Assembly (NCBI RefSeq): GCF_007096885.1
Contig: NZ_VJNO01000006.1
Span: 124,001 to 188,000, forward strand
Length of the DNA stretch: 64,000 nt
Source: Streptomyces sp. 130
Lineage (GTDB): Bacteria; Actinomycetota; Actinomycetes; Streptomycetales; Streptomycetaceae
Direction of reading: 5' to 3'
Below the pieces are notes generated by a model. It saw nothing but the letters and a program-made list of their open reading frames with translations. It did not search any database and was not told the origin of the DNA. Shown piece after piece: positions 16,806 to 26,145 of this stretch (position 1 is the first letter of the stretch; the number at the start of each line of letters is the position of its first letter). The translations under genes were made by a program, and so were the position numbers.

Positions 16806-17693
16806 GTGTACGCGTTCGGTCTCTGCATCGACCAGCAGTACCTCGTCCCCGGCCTCGCCGCGATCGCGGGTCTGGCCGACAGCCTCACCCCCGTCGCCCG
16901 CCGCCCTGCGGCGGTACGGGTGCTCACCCTCGACCTCGCCCCGACGCAGGCCCTGCTCCTCTCCGACTTCGCCAAGCGGACCGGCTTCGCCTCCTTCGAC
17001 CTTCGGCGCTGCGTCCCGCTGCGCGCCTCGCGCATGGCGGACGCCTCGTACATCACCGTCACCACCTACCTGCGGTTCGAGTTCACGCCCGACTTCGTCC
17101 GCCGGCCTTACCTGATCTACGTGGACGCGGACGTGCTCGTACGCGGAGACATCACCGATGCGCTCGGATCCCTCCGGGAGGACGAGATCGGCGCCGTACG
17201 TGACGAGTTCAACCCGGCCGTAGGTGAGTGCCCGGCGCTGCCCGGGGCCGCCGAACGCTGGCCCCACCTGCGCGGCCGTCCCTACTTCAACGCCGGCGTT
17301 CTCTGGACCCGCACCGGCCACATGCCCGTCGTCCGCAAGGGCGTCGAGCACGCGCTCATCCACGGCCGCCGCCACATCCTCCACAACGACCAGGACGCCC
17401 TGAACCTGTGGCTCCTGCACTCCGGCCGCGTGCGGCCGGTAGCCGCCGGGCTCAACAGGTTCGAGACCGGCCGGTTCCTGGAGCGGGGCAACTGGGTACG
17501 GCGGGTCGTCACCCGGTCGCTCAGGCCGGACCCGGCCGCGGCTCTCGTGCACTTCGTCGGCCCGGAGAAGCCCTGGCAGGTTGACTGTCCCGTCACCGAG
17601 GAGGTGGCCGAGTACCGGCGGCACCTGGCGGTCGCCCTTCGGCACGTCCGCCGCCTGGGTGCATTCGGGGCGGAACCGGCGGGTGCGTGGTGA
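16806..17693 (+). CDS. Glycosyltransferase family 8
   Basis: A 295-residue retaining glycosyltransferase of the GT8 type (LgtC/glycogenin-like). The metal-binding DxD is in YVDADVLVRGD (residues 107-109). The conserved YFNAGVLW, HNDQDALNLW and HFVGPEKPW blocks are in the usual order. It should transfer a hexose from a UDP-sugar to an unknown acceptor in the cytosol. The GTG at 16806 is preferred to a long upstream extension that covers the preceding pseudogene. Its stop overlaps the next start. Confidence 0.88.
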   Translation: MYAFGLCIDQQYLVPGLAAIAGLADSLTPVARRPAAVRVLTLDLAPTQALLLSDFAKRTGFASFDLRRCVPLRASRMADASYITVTTYLRFEFTPDFVRRPYLIYVDADVLVRGDITDALGSLREDEIGAVRDEFNPAVGECPALPGAAERWPHLRGRPYFNAGVLWTRTGHMPVVRKGVEHALIHGRRHILHNDQDALNLWLLHSGRVRPVAAGLNRFETGRFLERGNWVRRVVTRSLRPDPAAALVHFVGPEKPWQVDCPVTEEVAEYRRHLAVALRHVRRLGAFGAEPAGAW

Positions 17694-18574
17694 GCACGAC
17701 GAACGTACCCGCGGCCGTTGCGCGGGCCGCCCTCGGTCTCGTGGGAGTTTCGGTCCGTGCCGCACACCACCTGTCGGCACGGTCGAGGACGGTCGTGTAC
17801 CGGGCCTTCCTGGCCGACGGCCGGAGCGTGGTGGTCAAGCTGTACGCGGTCACCGCCCGCCGCAATGCCGCGACCGAGGCGGCGGCGGTCCGGGCCGTCA
17901 CCAAGTACGTCCCCGTGCCCGTCGTCCTGGCGCACGGACACGTGCCCGGTCACGAGGTGACCGCTCTCATCATTGCGGACCTCGGCCCGCTCACCCTGGG
18001 AAGCGCCGTACGGTCCGGCCGGGTGGGCGACGAGCGAGCCCTGAGAGACCTCGGCGGCCTGCTCGGCCGCCTTCACCGGGCCCCGGTCCAGCCGTGGGCT
18101 CCGCGCCGGCCGCTCCATGAGCAGGTCACCTCGATCGGCCGTCGCTGCCCGCCCAGCGCTCTGGACCGCATCGCGCCTGCCCTGGCCGCCATCACCGATG
18201 CCCCCACAGCCGCGCCGGTGTGGTGCCACGGCGACCTGCACGGCGACAACGTCGTGCTCGCCGGGCCCCGAGCCGTCCGCCACCTCGTCGACTTCACCGA
18301 CGCCGCAGCCGGCCCCCGCGAGTCCGACGTGGCCCAGACCCTGGTCATGACCGGCGCCATCGCCTCCGCCCGGGTCCGCACGGTCACCGACGCCTATCCG
18401 CTCGCCTTGGACCACCACCAGCTAGCGGCCTGGGCCGTCTTCCACACGATGCGCTGCTGGGCCCACTCGGAACCCGGCGACGACCGCGCCCGGTGGGCCG
18501 GCCGCCTGGACGAGCTGAGCCGCCGGACCCCGCACCTCTTCCGCGTACCCCGTACCGAAAGGACGTACCGATGA
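17690..18574 (+). CDS. Aminoglycoside phosphotransferase-like kinase
   Basis: A 294-residue APH/choline-kinase-fold protein. The catalytic loop is WCHGDLHGDNVVLA, followed by the metal-binding VDFTDAAAGPRESDVAQ; an N-lobe lysine sits in VVVKLYAV. The GTG overlaps the preceding stop (GTGA), and the next gene begins in its own stop (ATGA). It is therefore coupled to the two glycosyltransferases and may phosphorylate the sugar product or an acceptor alcohol. Confidence 0.82.
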   Translation: MSTTNVPAAVARAALGLVGVSVRAAHHLSARSRTVVYRAFLADGRSVVVKLYAVTARRNAATEAAAVRAVTKYVPVPVVLAHGHVPGHEVTALIIADLGPLTLGSAVRSGRVGDERALRDLGGLLGRLHRAPVQPWAPRRPLHEQVTSIGRRCPPSALDRIAPALAAITDAPTAAPVWCHGDLHGDNVVLAGPRAVRHLVDFTDAAAGPRESDVAQTLVMTGAIASARVRTVTDAYPLALDHHQLAAWAVFHTMRCWAHSEPGDDRARWAGRLDELSRRTPHLFRVPRTERTYR

Positions 18575-19302
18575 CCACCCCTGCCTTGTCGGTGGTGATC
18601 CCCGCCTTCAACGAGGTCGCCTACCTGCCCCGCTACCTGCCCTCCGTCCTCGCCTCCCTCGCCCGCTGGGAGGAGGTCACCGGCCGCACCGGGGAGGTGA
18701 TCGTCGTCGACAACGCAAGCACCGACGCCACCGCCGACATGGCAGCCTCCTTCGGCGCCCGCGTCGTCACCGAGTCCGTCCGCAACATCGGCCGGGTACG
18801 CAATACCGGCGCGAGCGCCGCCCGCAGCGGCCGGCTCTTCTTCACCGACGCCGACGTGGCGCTGCCCCTGGAGGCGGTCAGCGCCGCCGCTGCCGCCATG
18901 GACGCCGGCGCCGTCGGCGGCGCCATCCCGCCGCTCTACACGCCCGAGCGGCTCGGAGCCCGCCTGCTGTGCGCCTACTGGGACCACTACCGCGCCCGGC
19001 GCGGCGGAGCCCAGGGCGTCAACCAGTTCTGCACTGCCGACGCCTTCCACCACGTCGGCGGGTACCGGGACGACCTGTTCATGAGCGAGGACGTGGAGTT
19101 CTTCGTCCGACTCAGCGCCCACGGCCAGGCCAGCGGACGGCCCGTGGCGATCCTCGACGACCTGCGCGTACGCCCGTCGACCCGCCGCTACGACCAGTGG
19201 TCGAGCCTGCGGATGCTCTGGTGGCAGAACCCCATCACCGCCCGCCTGCGGCTCCGGTCGCCCCGCATGTGGCGCCACTGGTACGAGACCACCGTGCGAT
19301 GA
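18571..19302 (+). CDS. Glycosyltransferase family 2
   Basis: A 243-residue GT-A-fold transferase. It starts with SVVIPAFNEVAYLPRYL, has VDNASTDATADMAASF, the DxD in FFTDADVALP, and a later SEDVEFFVRL region with the catalytic acidic pair. There are no membrane helices, so it is cytosolic. The ATG overlaps the preceding stop and its own stop overlaps the deacetylase start (ATGA at both ends), so it is a central member of this operon. Confidence 0.88.
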   Translation: MTTPALSVVIPAFNEVAYLPRYLPSVLASLARWEEVTGRTGEVIVVDNASTDATADMAASFGARVVTESVRNIGRVRNTGASAARSGRLFFTDADVALPLEAVSAAAAAMDAGAVGGAIPPLYTPERLGARLLCAYWDHYRARRGGAQGVNQFCTADAFHHVGGYRDDLFMSEDVEFFVRLSAHGQASGRPVAILDDLRVRPSTRRYDQWSSLRMLWWQNPITARLRLRSPRMWRHWYETTVR

Positions 19303-20225
19303 CGAAGGAGACCCCCGTGCGGCCCGAGCCCAAGACCCTGCCCGCCGTCGGCCTGCCGGTTCCGGACGGCAGCGGCATCTACACCTTTCCCGACGACCTC
19401 CACCGCGCCCACCGGACGCACACCCAGCAGCTCGCCGCCCGCCACCGGGCCACGGACCACCGCGTCCTGGAGGTGACGGCGCCCCACACCCGCGTCCCCT
19501 ACTACGTCGAGGCCCGCACCCCCGCCGGCCGCCCGGTCCTCGTCATCGAACCCCACCACGACGACTTCGCCCTCTCCGCCTCGGGTGCCTTCCTCGTCAG
19601 CCCCCGACCGCTGACCGTAATCACCGTCTTCACCCGCTCCCGGAGTGTGCACCCCGCCCTGGAAGCCACGTACGCCGACGTCGACACGGTGTCCGAGCTG
19701 CGCGACCGCGAGGGCGCCGCCGCGCTCGCACCGTTCGCTGCCCGCCGACTCCTCCTCGGACACAAGGACGCCGAGCCGCCGTACGGGCCCTACGACCCCG
19801 AACGGCTCGACCGGGTCACCGAGGAGCTGCGCCGGATCGCCGCGCTCCACCCCGACGCCGAGCTCCTCGCCCCCGCCGCCGTCACCCGTCACCCCGACCA
19901 CCTCCTCGTCCACGAGGCCGCCGTCCGCCTCGGCTGCACCTGGTTCTGGGAGGACCTCGCGTTCTGGTCGACGTACGCGCTCGCCGGATGCGACCAGCAC
20001 CTGTTCCGCACGCGTACGGGGGCGGCCATGCGGCCCGAGCTGGTCGACATCACCGACGTCGTCCTGGACAAGGTCACCGTCCTGAGGATGCACGGCTCGC
20101 AGATGCACCCGGCCCGGAAGATGTACCGGCCGATCCGGCACGCCTTCACCACGGCGGCCGACCTCGTCGACGGGCCCGGCCCGTACGCCGAACGCTTCTA
20201 CCGGACGGAGTCGCCGGCGTGCTGA
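19299..20225 (+). CDS. PIG-L family deacetylase
   Basis: A 308-residue protein of the LmbE/PIG-L family, zinc enzymes that remove acetyl groups from N-acetylglucosamine glycosides. The metal motif is EPHHDDFALS (residues 84-93; the usual form is AHPDDE) and the second histidine motif is TRHPDHLLVHEA. The presence of such an enzyme beside GT8, GT2 and GT4 suggests that an N-acetylhexosaminyl glycoside is made and then deacetylated, as in mycothiol or aminoglycoside-type pathways. Confidence 0.82.
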   Translation: MTKETPVRPEPKTLPAVGLPVPDGSGIYTFPDDLHRAHRTHTQQLAARHRATDHRVLEVTAPHTRVPYYVEARTPAGRPVLVIEPHHDDFALSASGAFLVSPRPLTVITVFTRSRSVHPALEATYADVDTVSELRDREGAAALAPFAARRLLLGHKDAEPPYGPYDPERLDRVTEELRRIAALHPDAELLAPAAVTRHPDHLLVHEAAVRLGCTWFWEDLAFWSTYALAGCDQHLFRTRTGAAMRPELVDITDVVLDKVTVLRMHGSQMHPARKMYRPIRHAFTTAADLVDGPGPYAERFYRTESPAC

Positions 20226-20833
20226 TCATCGCCCTGGAGGGGCCCTCCTACGCCGGCAAGTCCACGGCGATACGCCACCTCCGCCGCACCGCCCTCGGCT
20301 CACGGGCGTACGTCTCGGACTGCTACGTCAAGCACATCGCCCACCGCGACGACATCCCTCCGGCCCGCACCGACTCGGCACCCGCCCAGCTCGCCGCCTT
20401 CGAGAGGTTCATGGAGATCGAGGCGACCCGAGTCGTCGAGGCCACCGCGAGCAGCAGGCAGTTCGTCGTCCTCGACCGCTCCGTGGACACCCTCCTTGCC
20501 CACGCGTACGCTCTGGACGCCCTGTTCGGGTACGGCGTGCACCACCAACTCCGCCACCGGCTCCAGACGCTGCCGTTCCTGCGCCCCGATCACACCCTCT
20601 ACCTCGATGTACCGGCCGAGACGCTCCACCTCCGCCGGAAGACCGCCGGCCACACCGCCGCCGAGTCCGAGTACTTCCTCCACGAGCCGGGCTTCCTCCG
20701 CCACGCACGCGACTACTTCGTCCACACGGCCCGTCGGCCCATGACGCGAGAGCTCACGGTCCTCGCCGCCGACGCCGACCCGGACGAAGTCGCCCGGGCC
20801 GTGGAAGCCCTCGTCGGTTTCTGGACGAGGTGA
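20219..20833 (+). CDS. P-loop nucleoside/nucleotide kinase-like protein
   Basis: A 204-residue P-loop kinase resembling thymidylate and deoxynucleoside kinases. Walker A is EGPSYAGKST (residues 7-16), a DRS motif is in VVLDRSVDTLL, and LYLDVPAETLHLRRK is followed by a LID-like region. The GTG overlaps the end of the deacetylase gene. Because it is embedded in a sugar operon, its true substrate may be a small metabolite; there is no direct evidence. Confidence 0.8.
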   Translation: MLIIALEGPSYAGKSTAIRHLRRTALGSRAYVSDCYVKHIAHRDDIPPARTDSAPAQLAAFERFMEIEATRVVEATASSRQFVVLDRSVDTLLAHAYALDALFGYGVHHQLRHRLQTLPFLRPDHTLYLDVPAETLHLRRKTAGHTAAESEYFLHEPGFLRHARDYFVHTARRPMTRELTVLAADADPDEVARAVEALVGFWTR

Positions 20834-20839
20834 CCGCCG

Positions 20840-21871
20840 GTGCCCACCGCACTCTTCGCCTGGCGCCGCACCCCGCCCCCCTTCCTCATCGGCGGCGCCG
20901 AGGTCACCCAGCAGCTCCTTGCCGAAGAACTCGCTGCCGCGGGCTGGCGCGTCACCTACCTCGGCTCACACGAGGCGCCATGGGACGGAGCCACCCAGCT
21001 CCCCGACATGCGCGCCCATCTCGACAGGCATCGCGTCCCGTACGACGAAGCGGACGACACCCTGCGCTACCGGTGGAACGGGGTCGAGTGCGCGGCGTTC
21101 ACACAGAACAACGTGGAGCACGCACTGGGCAGCCTCCTGGGGGAGATTCGCCCCGACGTTGTGTTCACCGCCCAGGAAGGATCAGCGAAGCTGGCCGAAC
21201 TGGCGAAGCCGACCACCCTCGTCGCCGGCCTGCTCCACTCCGTCTCCGCCACCGGCCTGGGCGTGCTCACCGGCCGCCCCCACTACGGACTTGCCGTGTC
21301 GAAGTTCGTCCGCGACCGGGCACCCCGCACGCCCGGCACCCGCATCGACGTGGTGTACCCGCCGTTCGCCCGCCCACGACCGGCTACGGACACGGAGCGC
21401 ACCCCAGCCGTACTGATGGTCAACCCCATCCCCGCCAAGGGCGCCGAGCTGCTGCACCAGCTCATCCGCCTCATGCCGGAACAGCCCTTCACCCTGGTCG
21501 AGGGCTGGTGGGACACGTCTGCCGACTTCGCGGCCTATCCGAACGTCAGGTACGTGCCCCGTGTCTACGACATGGAGCCGCTGTACCGTAGCCACCGCCT
21601 TCTGCTGGTCCCATCCACCGTGGAAGACGCCTTCCCCCGCGTGATCGTCGAGGCCGCCCTCCACGGCGTCCCGACCATCGGTACCAACCGGGGCGGGATC
21701 CCCGAAGCCATCGGCGACGCCGGAATCGTCCTGCCTGCCACTGCCGGCCCCGAGGCGTGGGCGCGAGTGATCCGCGACGTGGACTGCGAAGCGCTGGGGG
21801 AGCTGGCACGGGTCAGAGCGACACGTTTCACCCGCCCGTGCCTCCCAGAGCTCCGGGAACTGGGGATCTAG
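20840..21871 (+). CDS. Glycosyltransferase family 4-like
   Basis: A 343-residue GT-B-fold transferase. The N-terminal half has GGAEVTQQLLAEELAAAGW. The C-terminal half has the donor-binding MVNPIPAKGAELL, LLLVPSTVEDAFPRVIVEAALHG with its E-x7-E pattern, and IGTNRGGIPEAIGDAG. GTG start, 6 nt after the kinase gene. It is the last gene of the plus-strand operon, and its stop overlaps the stop of the convergent kinase gene. Confidence 0.85.
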   Translation: MPTALFAWRRTPPPFLIGGAEVTQQLLAEELAAAGWRVTYLGSHEAPWDGATQLPDMRAHLDRHRVPYDEADDTLRYRWNGVECAAFTQNNVEHALGSLLGEIRPDVVFTAQEGSAKLAELAKPTTLVAGLLHSVSATGLGVLTGRPHYGLAVSKFVRDRAPRTPGTRIDVVYPPFARPRPATDTERTPAVLMVNPIPAKGAELLHQLIRLMPEQPFTLVEGWWDTSADFAAYPNVRYVPRVYDMEPLYRSHRLLLVPSTVEDAFPRVIVEAALHGVPTIGTNRGGIPEAIGDAGIVLPATAGPEAWARVIRDVDCEALGELARVRATRFTRPCLPELRELGI

Positions 21872-22953
21872 AGAGCGCCGCCGAACGCCCGCTCCACCTC
21901 GTCGAGCCGCTCCGTCCACCAGTGGAGGAGCGCCTCGTCGGCGATGAACAGGTCGTCGCAGGAGTGGTCGCCCCGGTCGTAATGGAATTCGAGCTGCCAG
22001 AAGTCCGTCATCCGCTTCCACCACAGACGGCGTGCGCCGTCGAGCAGCGCGGCCGGCTCCAACGGGACCACCGACCGGTAGCCGCTCACGAAGGCCGCCA
22101 CCCGCTCCAGGTCGAAGACGCCCTCCACCCCGAACTGCACCTGTGCCGTACGGACGACCTCCTCGGCGTACGGGCGGACGCCCAGCCGGTCCCAGTCCAG
22201 GACGGCCGTCAGCTCGCCGTCGGCCCAGAGGAGGTTCCGGTACTGGAAATCGCCGTGCGTCCAGCCGTACGGCCCTGCGGGAACGTCCCCCGCAGGGCAC
22301 AGGGCCGCGTACTCGGCGAGCAACACCCGACGCTTGGCGAGGGCGTCGAGCGCCGCCGCGTCGAAGGAGTCGCCCGAACCGTGGGCCCGCGCAGCAGTGG
22401 CGAGCCGGTCGGCCTTTTCCGACGCCCGTTCCGGAGTGACGACGTCCGCGGTGAGGCTGTCGGGAACGGCAGCGAGGGCGCCGATTTCGGCGGCGTGGCG
22501 GAGCGCCAGGTGGAGCTTGGCGAGGACTGCGCCGAGCCGCCGCACCTGAGCGATGGGGAGGTCAACGCCACGAACGTGTGCTCCTCGGGCCCATGGGAAC
22601 AGGCAGTACCCGCTCCCACCGACCTCGACCACGACCCCACCCGACGAGCCCACCACAGGGACGATCACCGGAATGCCGGCCTCAGCCAGGGCTGGCAGCA
22701 CGGCAAGATTGCGGCGCAACCTGTCGAGCGGCACATCCGTGACCCGCTTCAGAGCGAAGATCCCTCTCGGCGTGTCCAGCTGCCAGTTCACGTTCATGAG
22801 GCCGTCAGCCAGATGACGCCAGTCGACGACGTCCCCGAGGTCGAACTCCTTGATCAGTTCCGCAAGATCATGGGAGGGAATGCGGTGCCTGCTCGCCACA
22901 TGCGCGTTGGTCACCTTGGCGACGATACGTGAGCGGGGCACCCGGGCGCACAA
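21868..22953 (-). CDS. Aminoglycoside phosphotransferase family kinase
   Basis: A kinase of up to 361 residues, APH fold. The catalytic loop is WTHGDFQYRNLL and the metal loop is AVLDWDRLGVRPYAEEV; the N-lobe has GIFALKRVTDVPLDRL with the ATP-binding Lys. The true start may be GTG 22914 or later, since the first 13 residues look unusual. It converges on the GT4 gene with a 4-nt overlap. It may phosphorylate the product of the operon or act in resistance. Confidence 0.82.
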   Translation of the reverse strand: MCARVPRSRIVAKVTNAHVASRHRIPSHDLAELIKEFDLGDVVDWRHLADGLMNVNWQLDTPRGIFALKRVTDVPLDRLRRNLAVLPALAEAGIPVIVPVVGSSGGVVVEVGGSGYCLFPWARGAHVRGVDLPIAQVRRLGAVLAKLHLALRHAAEIGALAAVPDSLTADVVTPERASEKADRLATAARAHGSGDSFDAAALDALAKRRVLLAEYAALCPAGDVPAGPYGWTHGDFQYRNLLWADGELTAVLDWDRLGVRPYAEEVVRTAQVQFGVEGVFDLERVAAFVSGYRSVVPLEPAALLDGARRLWWKRMTDFWQLEFHYDRGDHSCDDLFIADEALLHWWTERLDEVERAFGGAL

Positions 22954-23125
22954 GGATCACCGCGCGGCACCGGGCATCCGTGGTCCGGCCGGAGCTTGTA
23001 CTCAGACACCGTGCCCTTCGTGCAGGTGGCAGGGGGCTTCTCCGGCCCGGCCCCCTACGCGAATGCTGGCAGCTAGGGTCTGGATCGTGACCACAGAGGA
23101 GCGCGTCGACGAGGGGGGCACAGTC

Positions 23126-23677
23126 ATGAACGACCGGCCGACAAAGCTGTTCCTGTATGTCGTCGTCTGCGCCGCCGGCATCGCGGGCGACGCACACAGG
23201 CTGATCAGCGCCGCGCAGGAACAGGGCTGGGGCGTCGGCGTCGTAGCCACCCCCCAGGGCCTCGGCTTCCTCGACACCAAGGCGATCGAGGCCCAGACCG
23301 GCTACCCGATCCGCTCGGCGTGGCGGAGTCCCGGCGACCCGCGCCCCCTCCCGCCCGCAGACGCCATCGCCGTCGCGCCTGCCACGTTCAACACGATCAA
23401 CAAGTGGGCCGCCGGCATCGCCGACACCCTTGCGCTGGGCATCCTGTGCGAGGCGTACGGGATGGGTATCCCGACGGTCGTCCTGCCGTACGTGAACGCG
23501 GCCATGGCCGCACACCCGGCGTACGACCGGAGCCTGAACCAGCTGCGGGAGATGGGCGTGCTGGTCGGGTCGTACGAGCCGCACCGGCCGAAGGCGGGCG
23601 GGGGAGCGGACCGCTTCCGGTGGGAAGAGGCGCTGGAACTGCTGGAGGGCAGGGGCGCAGGTCTCTTCGGACGGTGA
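23126..23677 (+). CDS. Flavoprotein of the HFCD/PPC-decarboxylase fold
   Basis: A 183-residue flavoprotein. The FMN-binding Rossmann-like features are visible: LYVVVCAAGIAGDAHRLISA, then VAPATFNTINKWAAGIADTL and a proline/asparagine loop VLPYVNAAMAAHPAYDRSL. These match phosphopantothenoylcysteine decarboxylase and EpiD-type proteins. ATG 23126 follows GAGGGGGG. Members are FMN-dependent decarboxylases or inactive homologues. Its position after the sugar operon suggests a role in the same product. Confidence 0.8.
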   Translation: MNDRPTKLFLYVVVCAAGIAGDAHRLISAAQEQGWGVGVVATPQGLGFLDTKAIEAQTGYPIRSAWRSPGDPRPLPPADAIAVAPATFNTINKWAAGIADTLALGILCEAYGMGIPTVVLPYVNAAMAAHPAYDRSLNQLREMGVLVGSYEPHRPKAGGGADRFRWEEALELLEGRGAGLFGR

Positions 23678-23734
23678 TCCGAATCGAGGCCCGCGCGCCT
23701 GTCGTCGGACGGAGAGGACCGGGCGGATCTTTCG

Positions 23735-25123
23735 TCAGTGGGCGGAGCCCGGGTGCGGCTCCTCCTCCTGTCCCTGTAGCAGTCGCAGGGCGAGGACCGA
23801 GCCGTCGGCGTGGACGGAGACCGGGCCGCCCCAGTCCTTGTCGTAGGTGAGGTGGGGGCGGGCGTGGCGGCCAGCGTGGACGAGGGCCCGGTACTCCTTA
23901 ATGTCGCCCCTGGCGAGGAGTCGGAAGACCTCCTCGTCCACGCCGGAGAACGCCTCGACGCGGGGGCCATTGAGGCGGAAGACGTGGTCGGTGCCGACGT
24001 ACGCGGTGCCGAAGAGAGTGTGGGCGGCGTCCTGGATGCTCATGGCGGCCGCGTGTTCGAGACCGGTGAAGCGTTTGCGGCCCTGCCGGTCGGTGAGGTG
24101 GCGGGCGGTGGCGTGGCCGGAGCCGGTGAACGCCATGAGGCCCGCCGCGGTGGTGTGGGCCAGGGACTCCTGGAACCAGGCGTAGTCCTTCGGCTGGACG
24201 TGGCAGCCCCGTACGGGCTCCGGCGTTACCAGGCCCTCGGTGGGCGGGTGGATGTCCGGCATCACGTTCGCCTGGAACGGCGGTGCGTTCAGGTTCGGCT
24301 CACGACCTTCCGCGGGGGACAGCCGTCCGCCGCTGCCGGGTGCCTGGAGGGTGTAGACGGTCATCGTGCCGCCGTCCGTCGGGAGCTGCGTGCTGAACAG
24401 CAGGCCGGGGGTCTCGTTCCACGCGCCGATGTGGACCGCCTCGGCGTGGGCCGAGGCGGAGGCCAGCTGGTCGGCGGAAGTGGCGGCGTCGCCGTGGTTG
24501 CCCTTGCAGGCGAGGGGGATGGCGAGGGACGGCTCGCCCGGCCGCCAGACCTCCGCGAAGTACTGCGGGCGGTAGCGGTACTTCACCTTCTCGCCCTTGT
24601 CCCTGCTTGTGAGGGCCCAGCCCGCGCGTAACACCGTGTCGGCGGGGACGATCGTCACCGAATGGTCGGGGAAGCGGCTGCGCAGCACGTGCTCCGCGAG
24701 GGTCAGCGCGAAGCCGATGCCGAGCTCGCCGGACTGCAACGACTTGTAGTGGCCCGCGATGCGGTGGCCCTCGTCGGTGAGACCGAGGAAGGAGCCCCTG
24801 CCGCCGGCCAGGGCCTGGGTGTACTTCAGCGCGCCCCAGTGCTCCGCCAGTCCCCGTCCCGCGCCACGCCACGAGAGGGCGGTGGCCCGGGCGAGGGTGT
24901 GGAGGACGTCCCAGAGGGTCACTTCGAACTGCCGGGGCAGCTCCGTCGACGGGATCGGGACGAGGGCGGGCTTTCGGCGAAGCGGCTCGTCCTCGTTCTC
25001 CTTCCGCTTCTTGTCGTCCGCCGCGATGGCGGCTTCCACCTTGCCGACGAGTGCGTCGTCGGAGTGGATGGAGATGTTCGACGGCTGGGTCAGGTCCTGG
25101 AGCACTTCCTCGGTCGGCTTCAA
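23735..25123 (-). CDS. Conserved hypothetical protein, 462 residues
   Basis: No family is recognised. The protein is soluble. Its N-terminal 60 residues are acidic and Lys-rich. The middle contains FEVTLWDVLHTLARATAL and YRPQYFAEVWRPGEPSLAIP. The start is taken as TTG 25123, 8 nt after AAGGAG; longer readings back to 25276 have unlikely Arg/Pro-rich sequence. It lies downstream of two small related genes on the same strand, in a region that also holds a relaxase remnant. It therefore probably came with an integrative element. Confidence 0.6.
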   Translation of the reverse strand: MKPTEEVLQDLTQPSNISIHSDDALVGKVEAAIAADDKKRKENEDEPLRRKPALVPIPSTELPRQFEVTLWDVLHTLARATALSWRGAGRGLAEHWGALKYTQALAGGRGSFLGLTDEGHRIAGHYKSLQSGELGIGFALTLAEHVLRSRFPDHSVTIVPADTVLRAGWALTSRDKGEKVKYRYRPQYFAEVWRPGEPSLAIPLACKGNHGDAATSADQLASASAHAEAVHIGAWNETPGLLFSTQLPTDGGTMTVYTLQAPGSGGRLSPAEGREPNLNAPPFQANVMPDIHPPTEGLVTPEPVRGCHVQPKDYAWFQESLAHTTAAGLMAFTGSGHATARHLTDRQGRKRFTGLEHAAAMSIQDAAHTLFGTAYVGTDHVFRLNGPRVEAFSGVDEEVFRLLARGDIKEYRALVHAGRHARPHLTYDKDWGGPVSVHADGSVLALRLLQGQEEEPHPGSAH

Positions 25124-25393
25124 CAGCTCTCCTTCACGGTGTCCGAGGGTGGTTCGCCATCGGCTGGACCGTACGGAAGGCAGGAGCGGCGCACGCAAGT
25201 GCGCAGGGGCGCGTGGTCTGGACTTCGGCACGGCGGCGGACAGTGTGCAGCCGGTGGCAGGGAAGACCCCCGCCACCGGCTGGTTGTTTGCATGGAGGAC
25301 CTGGCCCGTTCCTGCTATCTCTCTCGGGTCATGAATCGGCGCCTGCGGCGACGATTCCGCACAGGCGGTCGTATTCGAGCATGTCCTCGTGGG

Positions 25394-25642
25394 TCATGAA
25401 CTGGACTTGGCGAGTTCGGTGAAGGCTGCTTTGGCTTCGGTTCCTGCTTCGGGATCGTGGATACGAACGCCGGCGGCCTGGGATTCTTCGAGAGTCGCGT
25501 CATCGGCGATTGCCTGCTCTTCGTCGGTGAAGGGGCGGCTGTCGAGATGACGGAAGGTGCGGGTGCCCCACGGTCGGTCGAAGTCCGTGTCGAACAGCAG
25601 GGCCATGACGTGGGGGCGGGGCGCGGGGGAAGGGGTGGGCAT
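25394..25642 (-). CDS. Small hypothetical protein, paralogue of the next upstream gene
   Basis: 82 residues. Its segment HVMALLFDTDFDRPWGTRTF, then HLDSRPFTDEEQAIADDAT, aligns with EIVALLCDANFQHFRETGAW, then HRDGRLFSPEKREAVFKAT in the gene at 25663. The two are therefore diverged duplicates with the same N-terminal domain. It is 20 nt downstream of that gene and in one operon with it. Function unknown. Confidence 0.55.
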   Translation of the reverse strand: MPTPSPAPRPHVMALLFDTDFDRPWGTRTFRHLDSRPFTDEEQAIADDATLEESQAAGVRIHDPEAGTEAKAAFTELAKSSS

Positions 25643-25662
25643 GGAGGTTTCCTTGTGACTGG

Positions 25663-26043
25663 TCAGAAGGTGTACGGGGTGAAGGGGAGAGCGGGTTCGA
25701 TCATGAGCTTGAGCAGGCGGTCGAACTCGGCTCGTTCGTCCTCCGTCATGAGGGAGTGGGCGTTGCCGAGGTTCTTCTCGTCGAGCTGTTCCATGAACGG
25801 GGCGAGGAAACGCTGGATGGCTTCGGGTGCTTCCTCGTGCGTCCGGAGGTACTCCAGGTAGCGCGAGTGCTGGGACTTCAGCTCTTCGAGGTCGGCACGG
25901 GTGGCCTTGAAGACCGCTTCTCGTTTTTCCGGGGAGAAGAGGCGGCCGTCTCGGTGGGACCAGGCGCCGGTTTCACGGAAGTGCTGGAAGTTCGCGTCGC
26001 AGAGCAGGGCGACGATCTCGGGGCGGGCTTCGGACGGGGGCAT
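25663..26043 (-). CDS. Small hypothetical protein, 126 residues
   Basis: It shares an N-terminal domain of about 45 residues with the neighbour at 25394, and adds a helical, charged C-terminal part (TRADLEELKSQHSRYLEYLR, LAPFMEQLDEKNLGN). It starts at ATG 26043 with GGAAGGAATC upstream. No family is recognised. It is probably the first gene of a three-gene minus-strand unit ending with the 462-residue protein. Confidence 0.6.
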   Translation of the reverse strand: MPPSEARPEIVALLCDANFQHFRETGAWSHRDGRLFSPEKREAVFKATRADLEELKSQHSRYLEYLRTHEEAPEAIQRFLAPFMEQLDEKNLGNAHSLMTEDERAEFDRLLKLMIEPALPFTPYTF

Positions 26044-26087
26044 GCGGGATTCCTTCCGGGGGTTGGTCGGAAGGTCAATTGTTGGGA

Positions 26088-26116
26088 GAATCGCCGGTTA
26101 GGCTAACCGGCGATTC
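26088..26116. terminator. Perfect 13-bp hairpin
   Basis: GAATCGCCGGTTA pairs with TAACCGGCGATTC around a 3-nt loop. It lies 30 nt after the end of the relaxase remnant and 44 nt before the start of the next minus-strand gene, fitting a terminator for the remnant. Confidence 0.65.
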
Positions 26117-26145
26117 TGGGCTATCTTTCCGCCTCGTTTCGCGGG

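Noticed and set aside
23735..25123. PD-(D/E)xK nuclease in the 462-residue protein
   Set aside because: YFAEV followed by LACKGNHG looked suggestive, but the acidic residue before the lysine is missing; no nuclease call is justified.
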